DNA from: Thermoleophilia bacterium
Lineage (GTDB): Bacteria; Actinomycetota; Thermoleophilia; Gaiellales; Gaiellaceae
Direction: 5' to 3'
Assembly: GCA_025929895.1 (NCBI GenBank)
Contig: JAICPI010000002.1
Coordinates: 29,745-93,744 of the forward strand
Length of the DNA stretch: 64,000 nucleotides
A program made the position numbers and the translations under genes. Position 1 is the stretch's first letter; each line of letters starts with the position of its first letter. The notes beneath the pieces were generated by a model that was not told where the DNA came from, made no database searches, and saw only the letters and a program-made list of their open reading frames with translations. Below are positions 16,844 to 26,861 of this stretch, in pieces.

Positions 16844-17665
16844 ATGACACGCGTTCTCCACGTCTCCGACCTCCACTACGGCACGCGCGAGGACCCCGCC
16901 ATGGAGCTGGCGCTCACCTCGCTCCTCGAGCGGGTTCGCCCGGAGCTCGTCGTCGCGAGCGGCGACCTCACGCACCGCGGCCGCCGCGACCAGCACGAGC
17001 GCGCGGCGGGCTTCCTGCGCTCGCTCGGCGTGCCCGTGCTCGCGATCCCCGGCAACCACGACATCCCGTACACGTTCCCCGCGCGGTTCACGCGCCCGTG
17101 GGAGGAGTTCGAGCGCCTCTGGGAGACGACCGAGCCGTCGTACCGCTCGGACGGGCTGTTCGTGCTCGGGCTCAACTCGGTCCGGCCGTGGCGGCACCAG
17201 AGCGGAGCGCTCCGCCGCGCGCAGCTGAGGCGCGCGTGCGAGACGCTCGCCGAGGCGCCGGCGGGGGCGTTCAAGATCGTGACGTTCCACCACCACCTGC
17301 TCGGAGCACCGTGGCGCTCGACGAAGAAGCCGGTCTCCGACCGGAACAGCGTGCTGGCGACGCTCGTCGACAGCGGTGCTCAGCTCATCCTCGCCGGCCA
17401 CATCCACCAGGCGGCGGTGAGCGAGCGGCGGGAGTTCGAGGTGACCGAGGGCGACGTGCGCGCCGTGGTCGTGTCGATCGCGCCCGGTCTCGGCCAGCCG
17501 CGGCCGCGCCGGCGCGGCGAGGCCCGCGGACTCCACGTCTACGCGATCGCCGACGAGGCGATCGCGATCGAGACGTACATCTGGCGGGTGGACGACTGGG
17601 GGCTCACGGCGGTGCGGCGGTTTCCGCGGGGCCGCGAGCCCCTGTCAGTCGACCCGGTTCCCTAG
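16844..17665 (+). CDS. Calcineurin-like metallophosphoesterase
   Basis: The 273-residue protein carries every metal-site motif of the family: D and H in VLHVSDLHYG, VVASGDLTHRG, AIPGNHDIPY, IVTFHHHLLG and LILAGHIHQAA. Two divalent metals would sit between these residues and hydrolyse a phosphomono- or diester; 3',5'-cNMP phosphodiesterases such as CpdA are close in layout, but the substrate cannot be fixed. There is no signal peptide, so it is cytoplasmic. ATG start. The stop overlaps the convergent GlsB-like gene by 4 bases. A cyclase is encoded at 35.9 kb, so cyclic nucleotide turnover is possible. Confidence 0.9.
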   Translation: MTRVLHVSDLHYGTREDPAMELALTSLLERVRPELVVASGDLTHRGRRDQHERAAGFLRSLGVPVLAIPGNHDIPYTFPARFTRPWEEFERLWETTEPSYRSDGLFVLGLNSVRPWRHQSGALRRAQLRRACETLAEAPAGAFKIVTFHHHLLGAPWRSTKKPVSDRNSVLATLVDSGAQLILAGHIHQAAVSERREFEVTEGDVRAVVVSIAPGLGQPRPRRRGEARGLHVYAIADEAIAIETYIWRVDDWGLTAVRRFPRGREPLSVDPVP

Positions 17666-17910
17666 GGTGCGGTCGCCGTGCGGCCGCGATTCGCCATCAC
17701 GCGTCCGTAGACCGTGACGAGCACGATCGCGATGATCACGCCGACGACGAACCTCCAGAAGCCCTCCTCGATCAGGAGACCTGCGAGCAGGAGCGATCCG
17801 ATCCCGAGCAGGATCGTGACGATCCAGCCCATCGGGTCGCTGCCGGGGTTGATGAGTCGGCCGAGTGCACCCACGATCGCGCCGACGATGATGAGCCATA
17901 TCCATTCCAT
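17662..17910 (-). CDS. GlsB/YeaQ/YmgE family small membrane protein
   Basis: 82 residues in three hydrophobic segments: MEWIWLIIVGAIVGALGRLI, GWIVTILLGIGSLLLAGLLI and FVVGVIIAIVLVTVYGRVMA, with the PGxDPMG motif (NPGSDPMGWIV) between the first two. This is the GlsB/YeaQ (transglycosylase-associated) family, often induced by envelope or general stress; the biochemical role is unknown. It lies 41 bases from a second, related gene upstream on the same strand. Confidence 0.85.
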   Translation of the reverse strand: MEWIWLIIVGAIVGALGRLINPGSDPMGWIVTILLGIGSLLLAGLLIEEGFWRFVVGVIIAIVLVTVYGRVMANRGRTATAP

Positions 17911-17951
17911 GCGGGTGACGTTCCTCCCCCGTTCGGACGCGAAACGCTCTC

Positions 17952-18227
17952 CTACGGAGGTGCCGGGCCCGTGATCCCCCGCTTCTGGACGAGCCTGCGG
18001 TAGAGCACGAGCAAGAGCACGGCGCCGAGCAGCGCGAACAGGATCCCGCCGCCCGCCTCGAGCCCGAGCAGCCGGGCGAGCAGGCCGCCGACGAAGGAGC
18101 CCGCGAGCCCGAGCGCGATCGTGCGCCAGAGCGACATCGGGTCGGGACCGGGGACGGCCAGCCGCGCGAGGCCGCCGATCACGAGGCCGCTGAGCGCGAG
18201 CACGAGGACGAAGACGGCGAGCTCCAC
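17952..18227 (-). CDS. GlsB/YeaQ/YmgE family small membrane protein, second copy
   Basis: 91 residues with the same three-helix plan as the downstream gene: MELAVFVLVLALSGLVIGGL, the PGPDPMSLWRTIALGLAGSF motif region and a final GGGILFALLGAVLLLVLYRR helix. The PGPDPM motif places it in the GlsB/YeaQ family, but the two copies share little beyond the motifs, so the duplication is old. ATG start. Probably one two-gene transcript. Confidence 0.83.
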   Translation of the reverse strand: MELAVFVLVLALSGLVIGGLARLAVPGPDPMSLWRTIALGLAGSFVGGLLARLLGLEAGGGILFALLGAVLLLVLYRRLVQKRGITGPAPP

Positions 18228-18264
18228 GGGCCTCCGAGCCTAGCCCCTCGGACCGCTCGGCCTA

Positions 18265-18293
18265 TTGACTCCCTCTCCGATCCGGACTTCAAT
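18265..18293 (+). promoter_or_regulatory. Promoter of the cytochrome/copper monooxygenase gene
   Basis: TTGACT (18265-18270), a 17-base spacer and TTCAAT (18288-18293) form a good housekeeping-type promoter. The GTG start of the next gene is 9 bases after the -10 box, so the transcript would have almost no leader. Confidence 0.5.
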
Positions 18294-18302
18294 CGGCAGT
18301 GG

Positions 18303-19652
18303 GTGAGAGTGGCGTCACGGGGGCGAGTCGTGGGCGTGGCCGCAACAGCCGCAGCCGCGCTCGCCCTCGCGGCGACCGTCGCGGTCGTCTCACTCGCCGC
18401 CCCGAACGGGGTCGCCGCCGCGGCGAAGGCGCCGCCCCGGACGACGTACTTCCAGGACGTGAAGCCGATCCTCGACGGCCGCTGCACGGGCTGCCACGTC
18501 GACGGCGGGATCGCGCCGTTACCGCTGTCGACGTATGCCGAGGCCCTCGCGGCTCGCAACGCCGTCGCTCAGGCGGTGCGCGTGCGGGCGATGCCGCCGT
18601 GGCACGCGAGGCGCGGCGTTCGTCGCTACCTCCACGACCCCTCGCTGACGGACGGGCAGATCTCGGCGATCGTGCGCTGGGCGCGGAACGGCGCGCCGCG
18701 CGGCGACGCGGTCCGGCCCGGCAAGCCGGTGCGGCCGATCCCCACCGGTCTCTCTCGCGTCGACGTCCGGCTCCCGATGCCCGAGCCGTACACGCCGAAG
18801 CACGGTGCGGGTCACGACGACTACCGCTGCTTCCCGCTCGACTGGACGCCCGGAGCGACCACGTACGTCACCGGCGTCGACATCGCGCCGGGCGCGCGCG
18901 CCGTGGTCCACCACATCATCGTCTACCTCGCCCCGCCCGCCTCCGCCTCGACCGTCGCGCAGTGGGACGCGGCCGACCCCGAGCCCGGCTACCGGTGCTA
19001 CGGGGGGCCGAGCGCCGACGGCCGCCAGGGCCTCGGGATCAACTTCCTCGCCGGGTGGGCGCCCGGAGCCGGAGGGTCCGACTTCCCGGCGGGGACGGGC
19101 CAGCGGGTCGTGCCGGGCTCACGCCTCGTGATGCAGGTCCACTACAACGTGACCTCGACCGCGCCGCGCCCGGATCGGTCGACCGTTCGGCTCAGCCTGG
19201 CACCCTCGGTGGAGCGGCGCGCCGTCTACCTGCCCGTCGTCGACCTCGGGTGGGTCCTCTCGCCCCAGACGTTCAGGCTGCCGGCCCGTCGGCGGGGGAT
19301 CGTGCACACCTTCACCGGCGACCCGACTCCGGTGGTGCGCTACCTCGGCGGCTTCGACCCCGCACGCGGGTTCACGATGCACTCGGCCGCGCTGCACATG
19401 CACCGGCTCGGGCGAACCGCGCGGCTCGTCGTCCAGCGGGCGTCGGGACGGCACGAGCTCCTGCTCGAGATCCCGCGCTGGGACTTCGACTGGCAGCGCG
19501 ACTACCGCTTCGCGAAGCCCGTCGCGTTCGCGCCGGGCGACCGCCTCTCGCTCCGCTGCACGCACGACAACACGACACGCAGGCTCGTCACGTGGGGAGA
19601 GGACTCCTCCGACGAGATGTGCATCGGCTTCGTGTACGTCGCCGAGCGCTAG
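18303..19652 (+). CDS. Secreted cytochrome c / type II copper monooxygenase-like fusion protein
   Basis: A 449-residue exported protein. A signal peptide (VVGVAATAAAALALAATVAV, cleavage near residue 40) precedes a short cytochrome c-like domain with heme motif CTGCH in ILDGRCTGCHVDGGIAP and a possible axial ligand in RVRAMPPWHARRG. From about residue 150 follows a fold like the ascorbate-dependent type II copper monooxygenases (PHM/DBH): the copper-site histidine pair in RAVVHHIIVYL, RLVMQVHYNVTS, the HxH motif in AALHMHRLGR, and a methionine in DSSDEMCIGFVYV. All copper ligands of the two PHM half-sites can be matched. Heme may feed electrons to copper. The substrate is unknown. It is an isolated gene with its own promoter. 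Start GTG at 18303; GTG at 18309 is possible. Confidence 0.85.
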   Translation: MRVASRGRVVGVAATAAAALALAATVAVVSLAAPNGVAAAAKAPPRTTYFQDVKPILDGRCTGCHVDGGIAPLPLSTYAEALAARNAVAQAVRVRAMPPWHARRGVRRYLHDPSLTDGQISAIVRWARNGAPRGDAVRPGKPVRPIPTGLSRVDVRLPMPEPYTPKHGAGHDDYRCFPLDWTPGATTYVTGVDIAPGARAVVHHIIVYLAPPASASTVAQWDAADPEPGYRCYGGPSADGRQGLGINFLAGWAPGAGGSDFPAGTGQRVVPGSRLVMQVHYNVTSTAPRPDRSTVRLSLAPSVERRAVYLPVVDLGWVLSPQTFRLPARRRGIVHTFTGDPTPVVRYLGGFDPARGFTMHSAALHMHRLGRTARLVVQRASGRHELLLEIPRWDFDWQRDYRFAKPVAFAPGDRLSLRCTHDNTTRRLVTWGEDSSDEMCIGFVYVAER

Positions 19653-19747
19653 AGCGGCAACGTCCGTCGACCACGTAGGGCAGTCGCCTCGGGAACCGCG
19701 AGCTTGCCGCCGGCTCCGCGAAGTACTAGAAAGGTGACCAGGGTCTC

Positions 19748-22522
19748 GTGACGATGCGTACGAATCACGTCGTCGGCCGCGACCGCGAGCTCGCGGTGCT
19801 CCGCTCGTTCGTGGACGAGATGGAAGGCGCCGCTGCACTCGTCCTCGAAGGCGCGGCCGGGATCGGCAAGACGACGCTCTGGCGAGCCGTCGTCGATCAC
19901 GCCGCTGCGCGCCGTCGCGTCCTCGCCGCCCGTCCCGCGGCCGCCGAGGCGCGGCTGTCGTTCTCGGCGCTCGCCGACCTGCTGCGGCCTGTTCTCGACG
20001 AGGCCCTCTCCGCCGTGCCGTCCCCGCAGCGCCGTGCGCTCGAGTCGGCGTTGCTGCTCCGCGAGCCGGAGGGCGCCCTCGATCAGCGAGCGGTCGCGAC
20101 GGCTGTCCTCCAGGTTCTCCACGGGCTCGCGACGGAGGGGGCCCTCCTCGTCGCGGTCGACGACGCGCAGTGGCTCGATGCGCCGTCGCGCGCAGTGCTC
20201 GAGTTCGCGGCCCGGCGCCTCGGCGATGCGCCCGTCGCGGTCCTGCTGGCCGTACGGCTCGGGGAAGGGAAGGAGCGGCTGCGGCTGGAGCAGGCCTTCG
20301 GCGAGGAGCGTGTCCAGACCCTCCGGGTCGGGCCCCTCAGCCTCGGCGCCCTCCACCGGCTGCTCAGACGGCGCCTCGGGACCCCCCTGCCGCGTCCGTT
20401 GCTGATGCGCGTCCACGAGACCTCCGGGGGCAACCCCTTCTTCGCGCTCGAGCTCGCGCGGACGCTCGCGCACGCCGGCGCGGAGCTGACACCGGGCGAG
20501 GCCTTGCCGGTTCCCGACACGCTGAGGGAGCTCGTCGACCGCCGCATTGCAGCGCAGCCGGCACGCGTGCGCCGCCTGCTCGAGACGGTCGCCGCGCTCG
20601 GCGACCCGCCGCTGGCGTTCGTCCGGGCTGCCGGCGCCGCGCCACACGCGATCGACGAGGCGATCGCAGCCGGGCTCCTCGAGCTCGACGGCGAACGCGT
20701 GCGCTTCTCTCATCCGCTCGTCTCCTCCGCCGTCTACTCCGGCCTCGGGCCAGAGGCTCGCCGCGCGCTGCACGAACGCCTGGCCGCGGTCGTCGTCGAC
20801 CCCGAGCAGCGTGCGCGCCACCTGGCGCTCGGCGCGACCGGGCCCTCCGACGACGTGGCGGCCGCGCTCGACGATGCCGCGGAACGCGCGCTCTCGCGGG
20901 GAGCGGCGATCGCGGCGGCGGAGCTCGCGGAGCTCGCCGTCAGCCTCACGAGCCCCGACGACCTCGAGGGACGGAGGCGCCGGATCCGACAGGCCGCCAC
21001 CGACTACGTGCAGGCCGGGGAGCTCAACCGCAGCCGCGAGCTGCTCGAGCGGCTCCTCGCCGACCTGCCGCCCGGAGGCGAGCGGGCCGACGTGCTGCTC
21101 GGGATCGCCATCAGCCGCGAGGACGACTTCGAGGCTGCGGTCGACCTCGCCGAGCGTGCGCTCGCGGAGGCCGCCGGCGATCCCGATCGCTCGGTCGGGA
21201 TCGAGTTCTTCCTGGGGATCGCCTGGATCGTCCGCGGCGACCTGGTCCGGGCGGAACGGCACACGCGTCGGTCCCTGAAGATCGCCGAGGAGCTCGGCGA
21301 CATTCCCTGGCAGGTGAAGGCGGTCGCGCAGTTCGCGCTCCTCGAGACCTGGCGCGGCGTGGCCACACCCGGCCTGCTCGAGCGCGGCATCGCGCTCGAG
21401 CACTCACTCGAGCGGACGCCCGACTTCTTCGCGAGCCCGAGCGTCGTGCTCGGCCGCCGGCTGCTCTACGCCGGCCGGCTCGACGAGGCGCGCGAGCTCT
21501 TCGAGCGCGCCTACACGACGGCGGTCGAGCAGGGGCATGAGCCGTCGCGGCTGGCCGTCCTGCTCAACCTGAGCGAGCTCGAGTGCCGGGCGGGCGACTG
21601 GGATCGTGCCGCCGCCCACGCCGCGGAGGGACACGAGATCGTCTCGCAACGCGGCCTCGAGCAGAGCCAGAGCGGGCTGCTCCACGCGCGCGCCCTCGTC
21701 GACGCGCACCGAGGGCTGCTCGAGGAGGCCGAGGCCGAGGCGGAGGAGGGGCTGGCACTCGCGGAGGGCGTCAAGGCCGGGCTGTTCACGATCCGCAACC
21801 GAGCCGTGCTCGGGCTCGTCGAGCTCGCGCGAGGCGACGCGGCCGCGGCGAACACGCATTTCGCGGGACTTCCCGAGGCGCTCGCCGCCGCGGGCTACGG
21901 CGACCCCGGCGTCTGCTGCGTGTTGCCCGACGCGATCGAGGCGGCGGTGGGCGCCGGCGAGCTCGACCGCGCGCGCGAGCTGGCGGAGCGCCTCTCGGCC
22001 GAGGCGGGCGCGGTCGGGACGCCCTGGGCGCGCGGGGTCGCGGCACGGGCCAGGGGGCTCCTCGCCGCCGCCGCCGGCGACCAGGCCGCATCGCTCGAGG
22101 CGCTCGGGCACTCGCTCCGGGAGCTCGAGGCGATTCCCGTCCCGTTCGAGCGGGCGCGGACGCTGCTGGCGCTGGGGTCGGCCGAGCGCCGCGCGCGACG
22201 CAAGCGGGCTGCGCGCGAGTCCCTCCAGGAAGCGCTCGACGCCTTCGAGCGCCTCGGCGCATCGCTCTGGGCCGACCGTGCCCGATCCGAGCTCGCACGG
22301 ATCGGCGGGCGGACGCCCTCGCCGGCGGGCGACCTGACGCCGACCGAACGCCGCGTCGCCGAGCTGGTCGCGGCCGGCAGCTCGAACAAGGAGGTGGCGG
22401 CGACGCTCTTCATCGCGCCTCGGACGGTCGAGGGACACGTCACGCAGATCTACGCGAAGCTCGGCGTGCACTCCCGTGCCGAGCTCGCGCACCGCTTCGC
22501 CGTCGAGCGCTTGGCCGGGTAG
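19748..22522 (+). CDS. LAL-type (large ATP-binding LuxR family) transcriptional regulator
   Basis: A 924-residue regulator. The N-terminal STAND/AAA ATPase has VVGRDRELAVLRSF, Walker A LEGAAGIGKTTLWRAVV near residue 35 and Walker B LLVAVDDAQWLDAPS. The middle (about 350-850) is helical repeat, TPR-like, with many alanine-rich pairs. The C-terminus is a LuxR helix-turn-helix: LTPTERRVAELVAAGSSNKE, VAATLFIAPRTVEGHVTQIY and AKLGVHSRAELAHRF. Such proteins are ATP-dependent, signal-gated activators; the ligand is unknown. The GTG start follows AAAGGTGA. It is followed by three plus-strand genes for small or secreted proteins, which are its likeliest targets by position. Confidence 0.93.
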   Translation: MTMRTNHVVGRDRELAVLRSFVDEMEGAAALVLEGAAGIGKTTLWRAVVDHAAARRRVLAARPAAAEARLSFSALADLLRPVLDEALSAVPSPQRRALESALLLREPEGALDQRAVATAVLQVLHGLATEGALLVAVDDAQWLDAPSRAVLEFAARRLGDAPVAVLLAVRLGEGKERLRLEQAFGEERVQTLRVGPLSLGALHRLLRRRLGTPLPRPLLMRVHETSGGNPFFALELARTLAHAGAELTPGEALPVPDTLRELVDRRIAAQPARVRRLLETVAALGDPPLAFVRAAGAAPHAIDEAIAAGLLELDGERVRFSHPLVSSAVYSGLGPEARRALHERLAAVVVDPEQRARHLALGATGPSDDVAAALDDAAERALSRGAAIAAAELAELAVSLTSPDDLEGRRRRIRQAATDYVQAGELNRSRELLERLLADLPPGGERADVLLGIAISREDDFEAAVDLAERALAEAAGDPDRSVGIEFFLGIAWIVRGDLVRAERHTRRSLKIAEELGDIPWQVKAVAQFALLETWRGVATPGLLERGIALEHSLERTPDFFASPSVVLGRRLLYAGRLDEARELFERAYTTAVEQGHEPSRLAVLLNLSELECRAGDWDRAAAHAAEGHEIVSQRGLEQSQSGLLHARALVDAHRGLLEEAEAEAEEGLALAEGVKAGLFTIRNRAVLGLVELARGDAAAANTHFAGLPEALAAAGYGDPGVCCVLPDAIEAAVGAGELDRARELAERLSAEAGAVGTPWARGVAARARGLLAAAAGDQAASLEALGHSLRELEAIPVPFERARTLLALGSAERRARRKRAARESLQEALDAFERLGASLWADRARSELARIGGRTPSPAGDLTPTERRVAELVAAGSSNKEVAATLFIAPRTVEGHVTQIYAKLGVHSRAELAHRFAVERLAG

Positions 22523-22589
22523 CGCGAACGAGCAAAGACGCGGGGTTTCCCGGGTTCAATCCGCCGCCGCCGCGTCGTACCGTCGGTGC

Positions 22590-22853
22590 ATGGCCGGCCG
22601 CTATCTCGTCGAGGCGTTCAGCGCAGGGCTCGGCGAGCAGGAACTCCGGCAGGCTGCGGTCCGCGCACGGGCGGCCGCGCAGGAGCTGACGTCAGAGGGG
22701 ACACCGGTGCGCTACCTGCGCTCACTCTTCGTCCCGGACGACGAGCTCTGCCTCTGGCTCTATGAGGCCACGTCTGCAGAGGCCGTCGGCGAGGCGACGC
22801 GCCGCGCGGCGATCGAGGTCGAGCGGGTCGTCGCGGCGGTGTCGATCGCATGA
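22590..22853 (+). CDS. Small DUF4242-like protein
   Basis: An 87-residue soluble protein, [20 protein letters not shown], with [20 protein letters not shown] and [20 protein letters not shown]. The ferredoxin-like arrangement (YLVE...[21 protein letters not shown]) matches DUF4242/SCO4226-type proteins, one of which binds nickel; I cannot confirm metal ligands here beyond a single cysteine. TACCGT ends 6 bases before the ATG. Its stop overlaps the next start in an ATGA junction. Genes of this type often sit beside LAL regulators in actinobacteria. Confidence 0.7.
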   Translation: MAGRYLVEAFSAGLGEQELRQAAVRARAAAQELTSEGTPVRYLRSLFVPDDELCLWLYEATSAEAVGEATRRAAIEVERVVAAVSIA

Positions 22854-23878
22854 TCGCCCGCGCCCTCGCGGTCGTCGCCCTGCTCGCTGCGCTCGCCGGC
22901 TCCGCGTCAGCGCAGCCGGCCGCCACGGTCGGCCCGTACACCGGCGTCGCGACCGCGCTCGTCGACCAGTACCGGCACATCGAGAACTCGAGCGTGGTGA
23001 GCGACTCGAAGGACGTGTACACGGCGCGCTTCACCTACTCGTTCCGGATCCGCAACGGGATCGTCGAGGGCCGTGGCAGCGGCGTCTACCTCTCGGCGAC
23101 GTGGACGTTGAACGGCACCTCCGACGGGCAGGCCTTCGGCTGCTCGCCGCCGGTCACCACCACGCCCTTCGACGTCGTCGTCTCCGGGTCGGCGACGCAG
23201 ACGCAGATCAGGCTCACGTTCCGTCTGGTCGGCGCGCGAGAGCGAAACGCGGACTACGACTGCGGCGCCGGCTACACCGGCTACGCCACGGACAGCACGT
23301 ACCTCTCGGACTCGCTCGAGAAGGTTCAGGACGCGCAGCCGAACGGCGTGATCACGATCAGCCGCGCCAACCCGCGCATCGCACCGCTGCGGAAGGTCGA
23401 GGAGACGGGGGACGAGTCCGACAAGCGGGTCCGGCTCTACGAGTGGACGATCGCGATCACCCCGCCCGCAGGCGGCGGGGGCGGCAACGGCGGAGGCAGC
23501 ACGGGCGGCGGCTCCGGCGGCCCCGCGGCGAACCCGAACGGCGCCTGCACGATCAACGGCACGCCGGGCAACGACGTGCTCGTCGGCACGTCGGGACGCG
23601 ACGTGATCTGCGGCCTCGCCGGCAGCGACGTGATCCGCGGCAACGGCGGCGCCGACGCCGTGCGCGGCGGCGCGGGAAACGACCGACTGCTCGGCGGCGC
23701 GGGCAACGACTCGCTCGACGGCGGCGCGGGCGCCGACGTCCTGCGCGGCGATGCGGGGCGCGACCTCTTGCTCGCCCGCGACGGCACACGCGACACGGTC
23801 GCCGGCGGCAACGGCCGAGACCGCGCGCGCGTCGACCGCGGGCGCGACCGAGTGCAAGGTGTCGAGTCGATCACGTAG
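22850..23878 (+). CDS. Secreted protein with C-terminal RTX-like calcium-binding repeats
   Basis: 342 residues: signal peptide ([20 protein letters not shown]), an unrecognised beta-rich domain of about 180 residues ([40 protein letters not shown]), a glycine-rich linker (about 205-225) and a hemolysin-type repeat block from about 230 to 320 with units [30 protein letters not shown] and [10 protein letters not shown]. Such GGxGxDxL repeats fold into a calcium-filled beta roll outside the cell. In Gram-negatives they mark type I secretion, but here a standard signal peptide is present. Function of the N-terminal domain unknown. The ATG overlaps the previous stop; the next gene starts inside its last 20 bases. 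Confidence 0.82.
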   Translation: MIARALAVVALLAALAGSASAQPAATVGPYTGVATALVDQYRHIENSSVVSDSKDVYTARFTYSFRIRNGIVEGRGSGVYLSATWTLNGTSDGQAFGCSPPVTTTPFDVVVSGSATQTQIRLTFRLVGARERNADYDCGAGYTGYATDSTYLSDSLEKVQDAQPNGVITISRANPRIAPLRKVEETGDESDKRVRLYEWTIAITPPAGGGGGNGGGSTGGGSGGPAANPNGACTINGTPGNDVLVGTSGRDVICGLAGSDVIRGNGGADAVRGGAGNDRLLGGAGNDSLDGGAGADVLRGDAGRDLLLARDGTRDTVAGGNGRDRARVDRGRDRVQGVESIT

Positions 23879-26852
23879 GCGCGGCGTCGGATTGCCGGCG
23901 TTCCTGGCGGTGCTCGGCGGAGTCCTCGCGCTCGCCGCCGCCGCAGGCTCGGCCCCGGGCCGCTCGGACGTGCGCCGGCAGACCGCGCTCGCCCCGCTGG
24001 ACGCGGTCAACAAGCTCCTCTCGGACCCGTGGCGGGGAGGCCTGCGCCAGCAGCACGAGTTCGAGACGGAGCAGTCGATCGAGCGGTCGCTGGAGGGCAA
24101 GGAGCTCGCGGGCGGCGGCGGCAGCGTCGGGATCAGCTACCGCGGCGTCGGCGTACGCGCTCGCTGGGACTTCGGCCTGAGGACGAAGAACGTCAACGCC
24201 GAGATCGACCTCGCCGCCGCGCCGGGCTTCAGGTCGGCCTCCCCCAGCGGGTTCGCCATGGACGCGCCGCTCGGCGGCTTCTGGAACTTCGGCTTCACGA
24301 GCGATCTCGAGGCGCACGCCTCCGTCCGAGCCGCGGGCAACAGGATCTTCTCCTGGAGCCCGAGCGTGGGGATCGGCTTCCGCGTCTCGAACTTCCGGAT
24401 CTCCGCGTCGACGCAGCTCGACGCTTCGCAGCCGGACCGTCCGCTGCTCGTCCGGGCCACGATCAACCCGTCGCTACGCCTCGGCGGCGCGGGCCCGATT
24501 CCGAATTCGATCCCGATCAGCTTCCGCACCGAGATCGCGCGCGGGCGGGTCACGCTGTCGGGGCGCGTGACGAACCTGTCGTTCGGCCTGCCCGGGTTGG
24601 ACGCGCGCCTGACGGGCGAGCTCTTCCTGACGCTGTTCCCGAGCCAGTACGTAGCCGACCTCGAGCTCGACCTCCGGCAGGAGCTGCTCGGCGTGCCGGT
24701 CGGCGACCAGATCAACCTGGGCGCGGCATTCCAGCACGCGCGGATCGGCTTCCGCGGCGACCTCTCCGTCGGGATCAGGTACGTCGGCACGCAGCGCCTG
24801 CCGTTCTCGCTCCGCTTCGACACGCTGCTCCCCTCGACGGACGAGATCAACCAGGCGCTCCTCTTCCTCCAGCCGCCGCTGCCGAAGCAGTGGGGGGCCG
24901 AGCGGTCGCCGCCGGCGAGCGCCGTCCCCGACCCCGCGGGCTTCGACGCGGCTGCTCAGGAGATCGAGAGCGCGGTCGACGACCACATGCCGCACGGGGG
25001 CGTGCTCGCCTTCGACTTCGACAGAGTGACTCCGCCGCCGCTCCGGTACACGTACGGGGTCGGCGCGGACTCGGCCATCTGGACCGGTCACTACCTCGCC
25101 GCCGAGTCGTTTCGCTACGCGAAGACCGCGGGCCCCGACGCGCTCGCCCGCGTCAAGTTCGCCCTCGGCGGACTCGAGCGGATGTTCGACGTCACGACGG
25201 ACGCCGCCGTCGTCCGGGGCCGCACCGTCCCGGTGACGGGAGGTCCGGGGATCCTCTCGCGCACCGCGCGCCCGAACGACGACCCCGTCGACTACACGCC
25301 GGGCCCGGCCGGCCAGACGACGGCGGGACCGCTCGAGAGCAGACCCTGCCACTACGTGGTCCCGGAGCGCGGCTGGAGCGTGGACGACCGCAGGTATCCC
25401 TCCTTCGCGGCGATCCCGCTCCCCCTGCGGATCAACCGCCTTGGACAGGCGAAGATCCGGCCGCTCGGACGCGTCTGGTACGGCTGGGGATGCGGGAACA
25501 ACCATCCCGTCAGCCGCGATCAGTACGTCGGCGTGTTCATGGGCCTCGCGTTCGCGCACGCGCTCGTGCCCGACCCGGAGGTGCGCGCGACCACGCAGCG
25601 CCTGATCGAGAACGCCCTCGACTTCCTGCTCCGCAACAACTGGAACGTCCGGCTGCCCCCGGACAACCGGATCGAGACGAACTTCATGGGCGACTTCCCG
25701 AAGCAGCTCGCGTTTCTGCGGATCGGCAAGAGCGTCAACCCGGCGAAGTACGGCGCGCTCTACGACGACGTCGCAGCGGCGGCCGAGCACGCGTGGATTC
25801 CCGTCTGGTTCAGCTCGCTCGACCCGCTCTTCCAGTACTACAAGTTCAACCTCACGCACGCGGCCTTCGGGCCCGCGCTCTTCCTCGAGGACGACGCGGC
25901 CACGCGCGCGCGCTGGCAGGCGAGCTACCGCGTGCTCTGGCGCGCGGTGCGGCATCACCGCAATGCCTGGTTCGACCTGCTGCACGTGCTCGTCCACACG
26001 CCGGGGGAGCGCGCGTCGATCGCGGCCGCACCCACGAGCCCGAGCGCGGCAGTGCCGCTCTCCGACGAGGTCAAGATCCTGCTCGGCGAGTGGCTACGGC
26101 GACGCGACGGGACGCAAGGGCCGAACGGGCTGCCCCTCAACCGCGTCGCGGAGGCCGGTCCTCAGCTGGCGCTCTGGCATAGCGACATCGGCCGCTACTC
26201 CACGATCGAGGGGACTCGCTCGTGCCTCGCGCGGTATCCGATCCCGATGTACGGGCGGATCGGCAAGGGAATGGACTTCTCGTGGCAGCGACACCCGTTC
26301 TCGCTCGCCGTCGGAGACGCCGGCTGCGAGCCGACGACGCCGCCGAGCGCGACGCAGATCCTGGAGAACGGCGCCCCGGCGCAGCCGGGAGACCTCGACC
26401 ACCGGCTGCGCGAGGGCCCCGCCGTCGACTTCCTGCTCCCGTACTGGCTCGGCGCCTACCTCGGCGTGCTCCCCGGCCCCGCCGCGCCGATGCCGACACC
26501 GACGCCGCCACCACCCCAGAGCGAGCCCGCGCCGCCGACGACGGATCCGACGCCCGCGCTGTCGGCGGGTCGAGCCGCCGCCTCGCCGCGCGCCCCGCGC
26601 GCGGGCAGGGCCTTCGCGATCAGCGTTCGCGTGTCTCGCGGCGGCCGCGACGTCGCGGCGGCCAAGGTCCGCTGCGCCGCACGGGTCGGAGGGCGCCCCG
26701 TCCGGCTGCAGGGCAAGCGGTTCCTGCGCAGCGTCGCGCGCTGCGCGTGGCGCCTCCCTGCCGGGTCGAGACGGCGGACGATCGCCGGCTCGATCCGCGT
26801 CGAGGTCGAGCGCGCGGCGATCACGAGGCGCTTCGCGGCCCGCGTTCGCTGA
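23859..26852 (+). CDS. Large secreted protein of unknown function (beta-rich N-domain, helical toroid-like middle, Pro-rich linker, C-terminal beta domain)
   Basis: 997 residues from a GTG at 23859 that gives a clean signal peptide ([20 protein letters not shown]); it overlaps the previous gene by 20 bases. Residues 60-330 are strand-rich with alternating hydrophobic residues ([40 protein letters not shown]). Residues 390-880 look like an alpha/alpha toroid: [80 protein letters not shown]. These resemble glycoside hydrolase or lyase barrels in rhythm, but I cannot name a family. Then [19 protein letters not shown], and a final 85-residue beta domain with paired cysteines. It ends 9 bases before the convergent uvrB stop. 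Probably cell-surface or extracellular; a glycan target is only inference. Confidence 0.75.
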   Translation: MSSRSRRRGVGLPAFLAVLGGVLALAAAAGSAPGRSDVRRQTALAPLDAVNKLLSDPWRGGLRQQHEFETEQSIERSLEGKELAGGGGSVGISYRGVGVRARWDFGLRTKNVNAEIDLAAAPGFRSASPSGFAMDAPLGGFWNFGFTSDLEAHASVRAAGNRIFSWSPSVGIGFRVSNFRISASTQLDASQPDRPLLVRATINPSLRLGGAGPIPNSIPISFRTEIARGRVTLSGRVTNLSFGLPGLDARLTGELFLTLFPSQYVADLELDLRQELLGVPVGDQINLGAAFQHARIGFRGDLSVGIRYVGTQRLPFSLRFDTLLPSTDEINQALLFLQPPLPKQWGAERSPPASAVPDPAGFDAAAQEIESAVDDHMPHGGVLAFDFDRVTPPPLRYTYGVGADSAIWTGHYLAAESFRYAKTAGPDALARVKFALGGLERMFDVTTDAAVVRGRTVPVTGGPGILSRTARPNDDPVDYTPGPAGQTTAGPLESRPCHYVVPERGWSVDDRRYPSFAAIPLPLRINRLGQAKIRPLGRVWYGWGCGNNHPVSRDQYVGVFMGLAFAHALVPDPEVRATTQRLIENALDFLLRNNWNVRLPPDNRIETNFMGDFPKQLAFLRIGKSVNPAKYGALYDDVAAAAEHAWIPVWFSSLDPLFQYYKFNLTHAAFGPALFLEDDAATRARWQASYRVLWRAVRHHRNAWFDLLHVLVHTPGERASIAAAPTSPSAAVPLSDEVKILLGEWLRRRDGTQGPNGLPLNRVAEAGPQLALWHSDIGRYSTIEGTRSCLARYPIPMYGRIGKGMDFSWQRHPFSLAVGDAGCEPTTPPSATQILENGAPAQPGDLDHRLREGPAVDFLLPYWLGAYLGVLPGPAAPMPTPTPPPPQSEPAPPTTDPTPALSAGRAAASPRAPRAGRAFAISVRVSRGGRDVAAAKVRCAARVGGRPVRLQGKRFLRSVARCAWRLPAGSRRRTIAGSIRVEVERAAITRRFAARVR

Positions 26853-26861
26853 GAGCGACCG

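Noticed and set aside
23550..23760. CRISPR or DNA tandem repeat
   Set aside because: The periodicity comes from calcium-binding protein repeats with varying DNA sequence, not from identical repeats and spacers.
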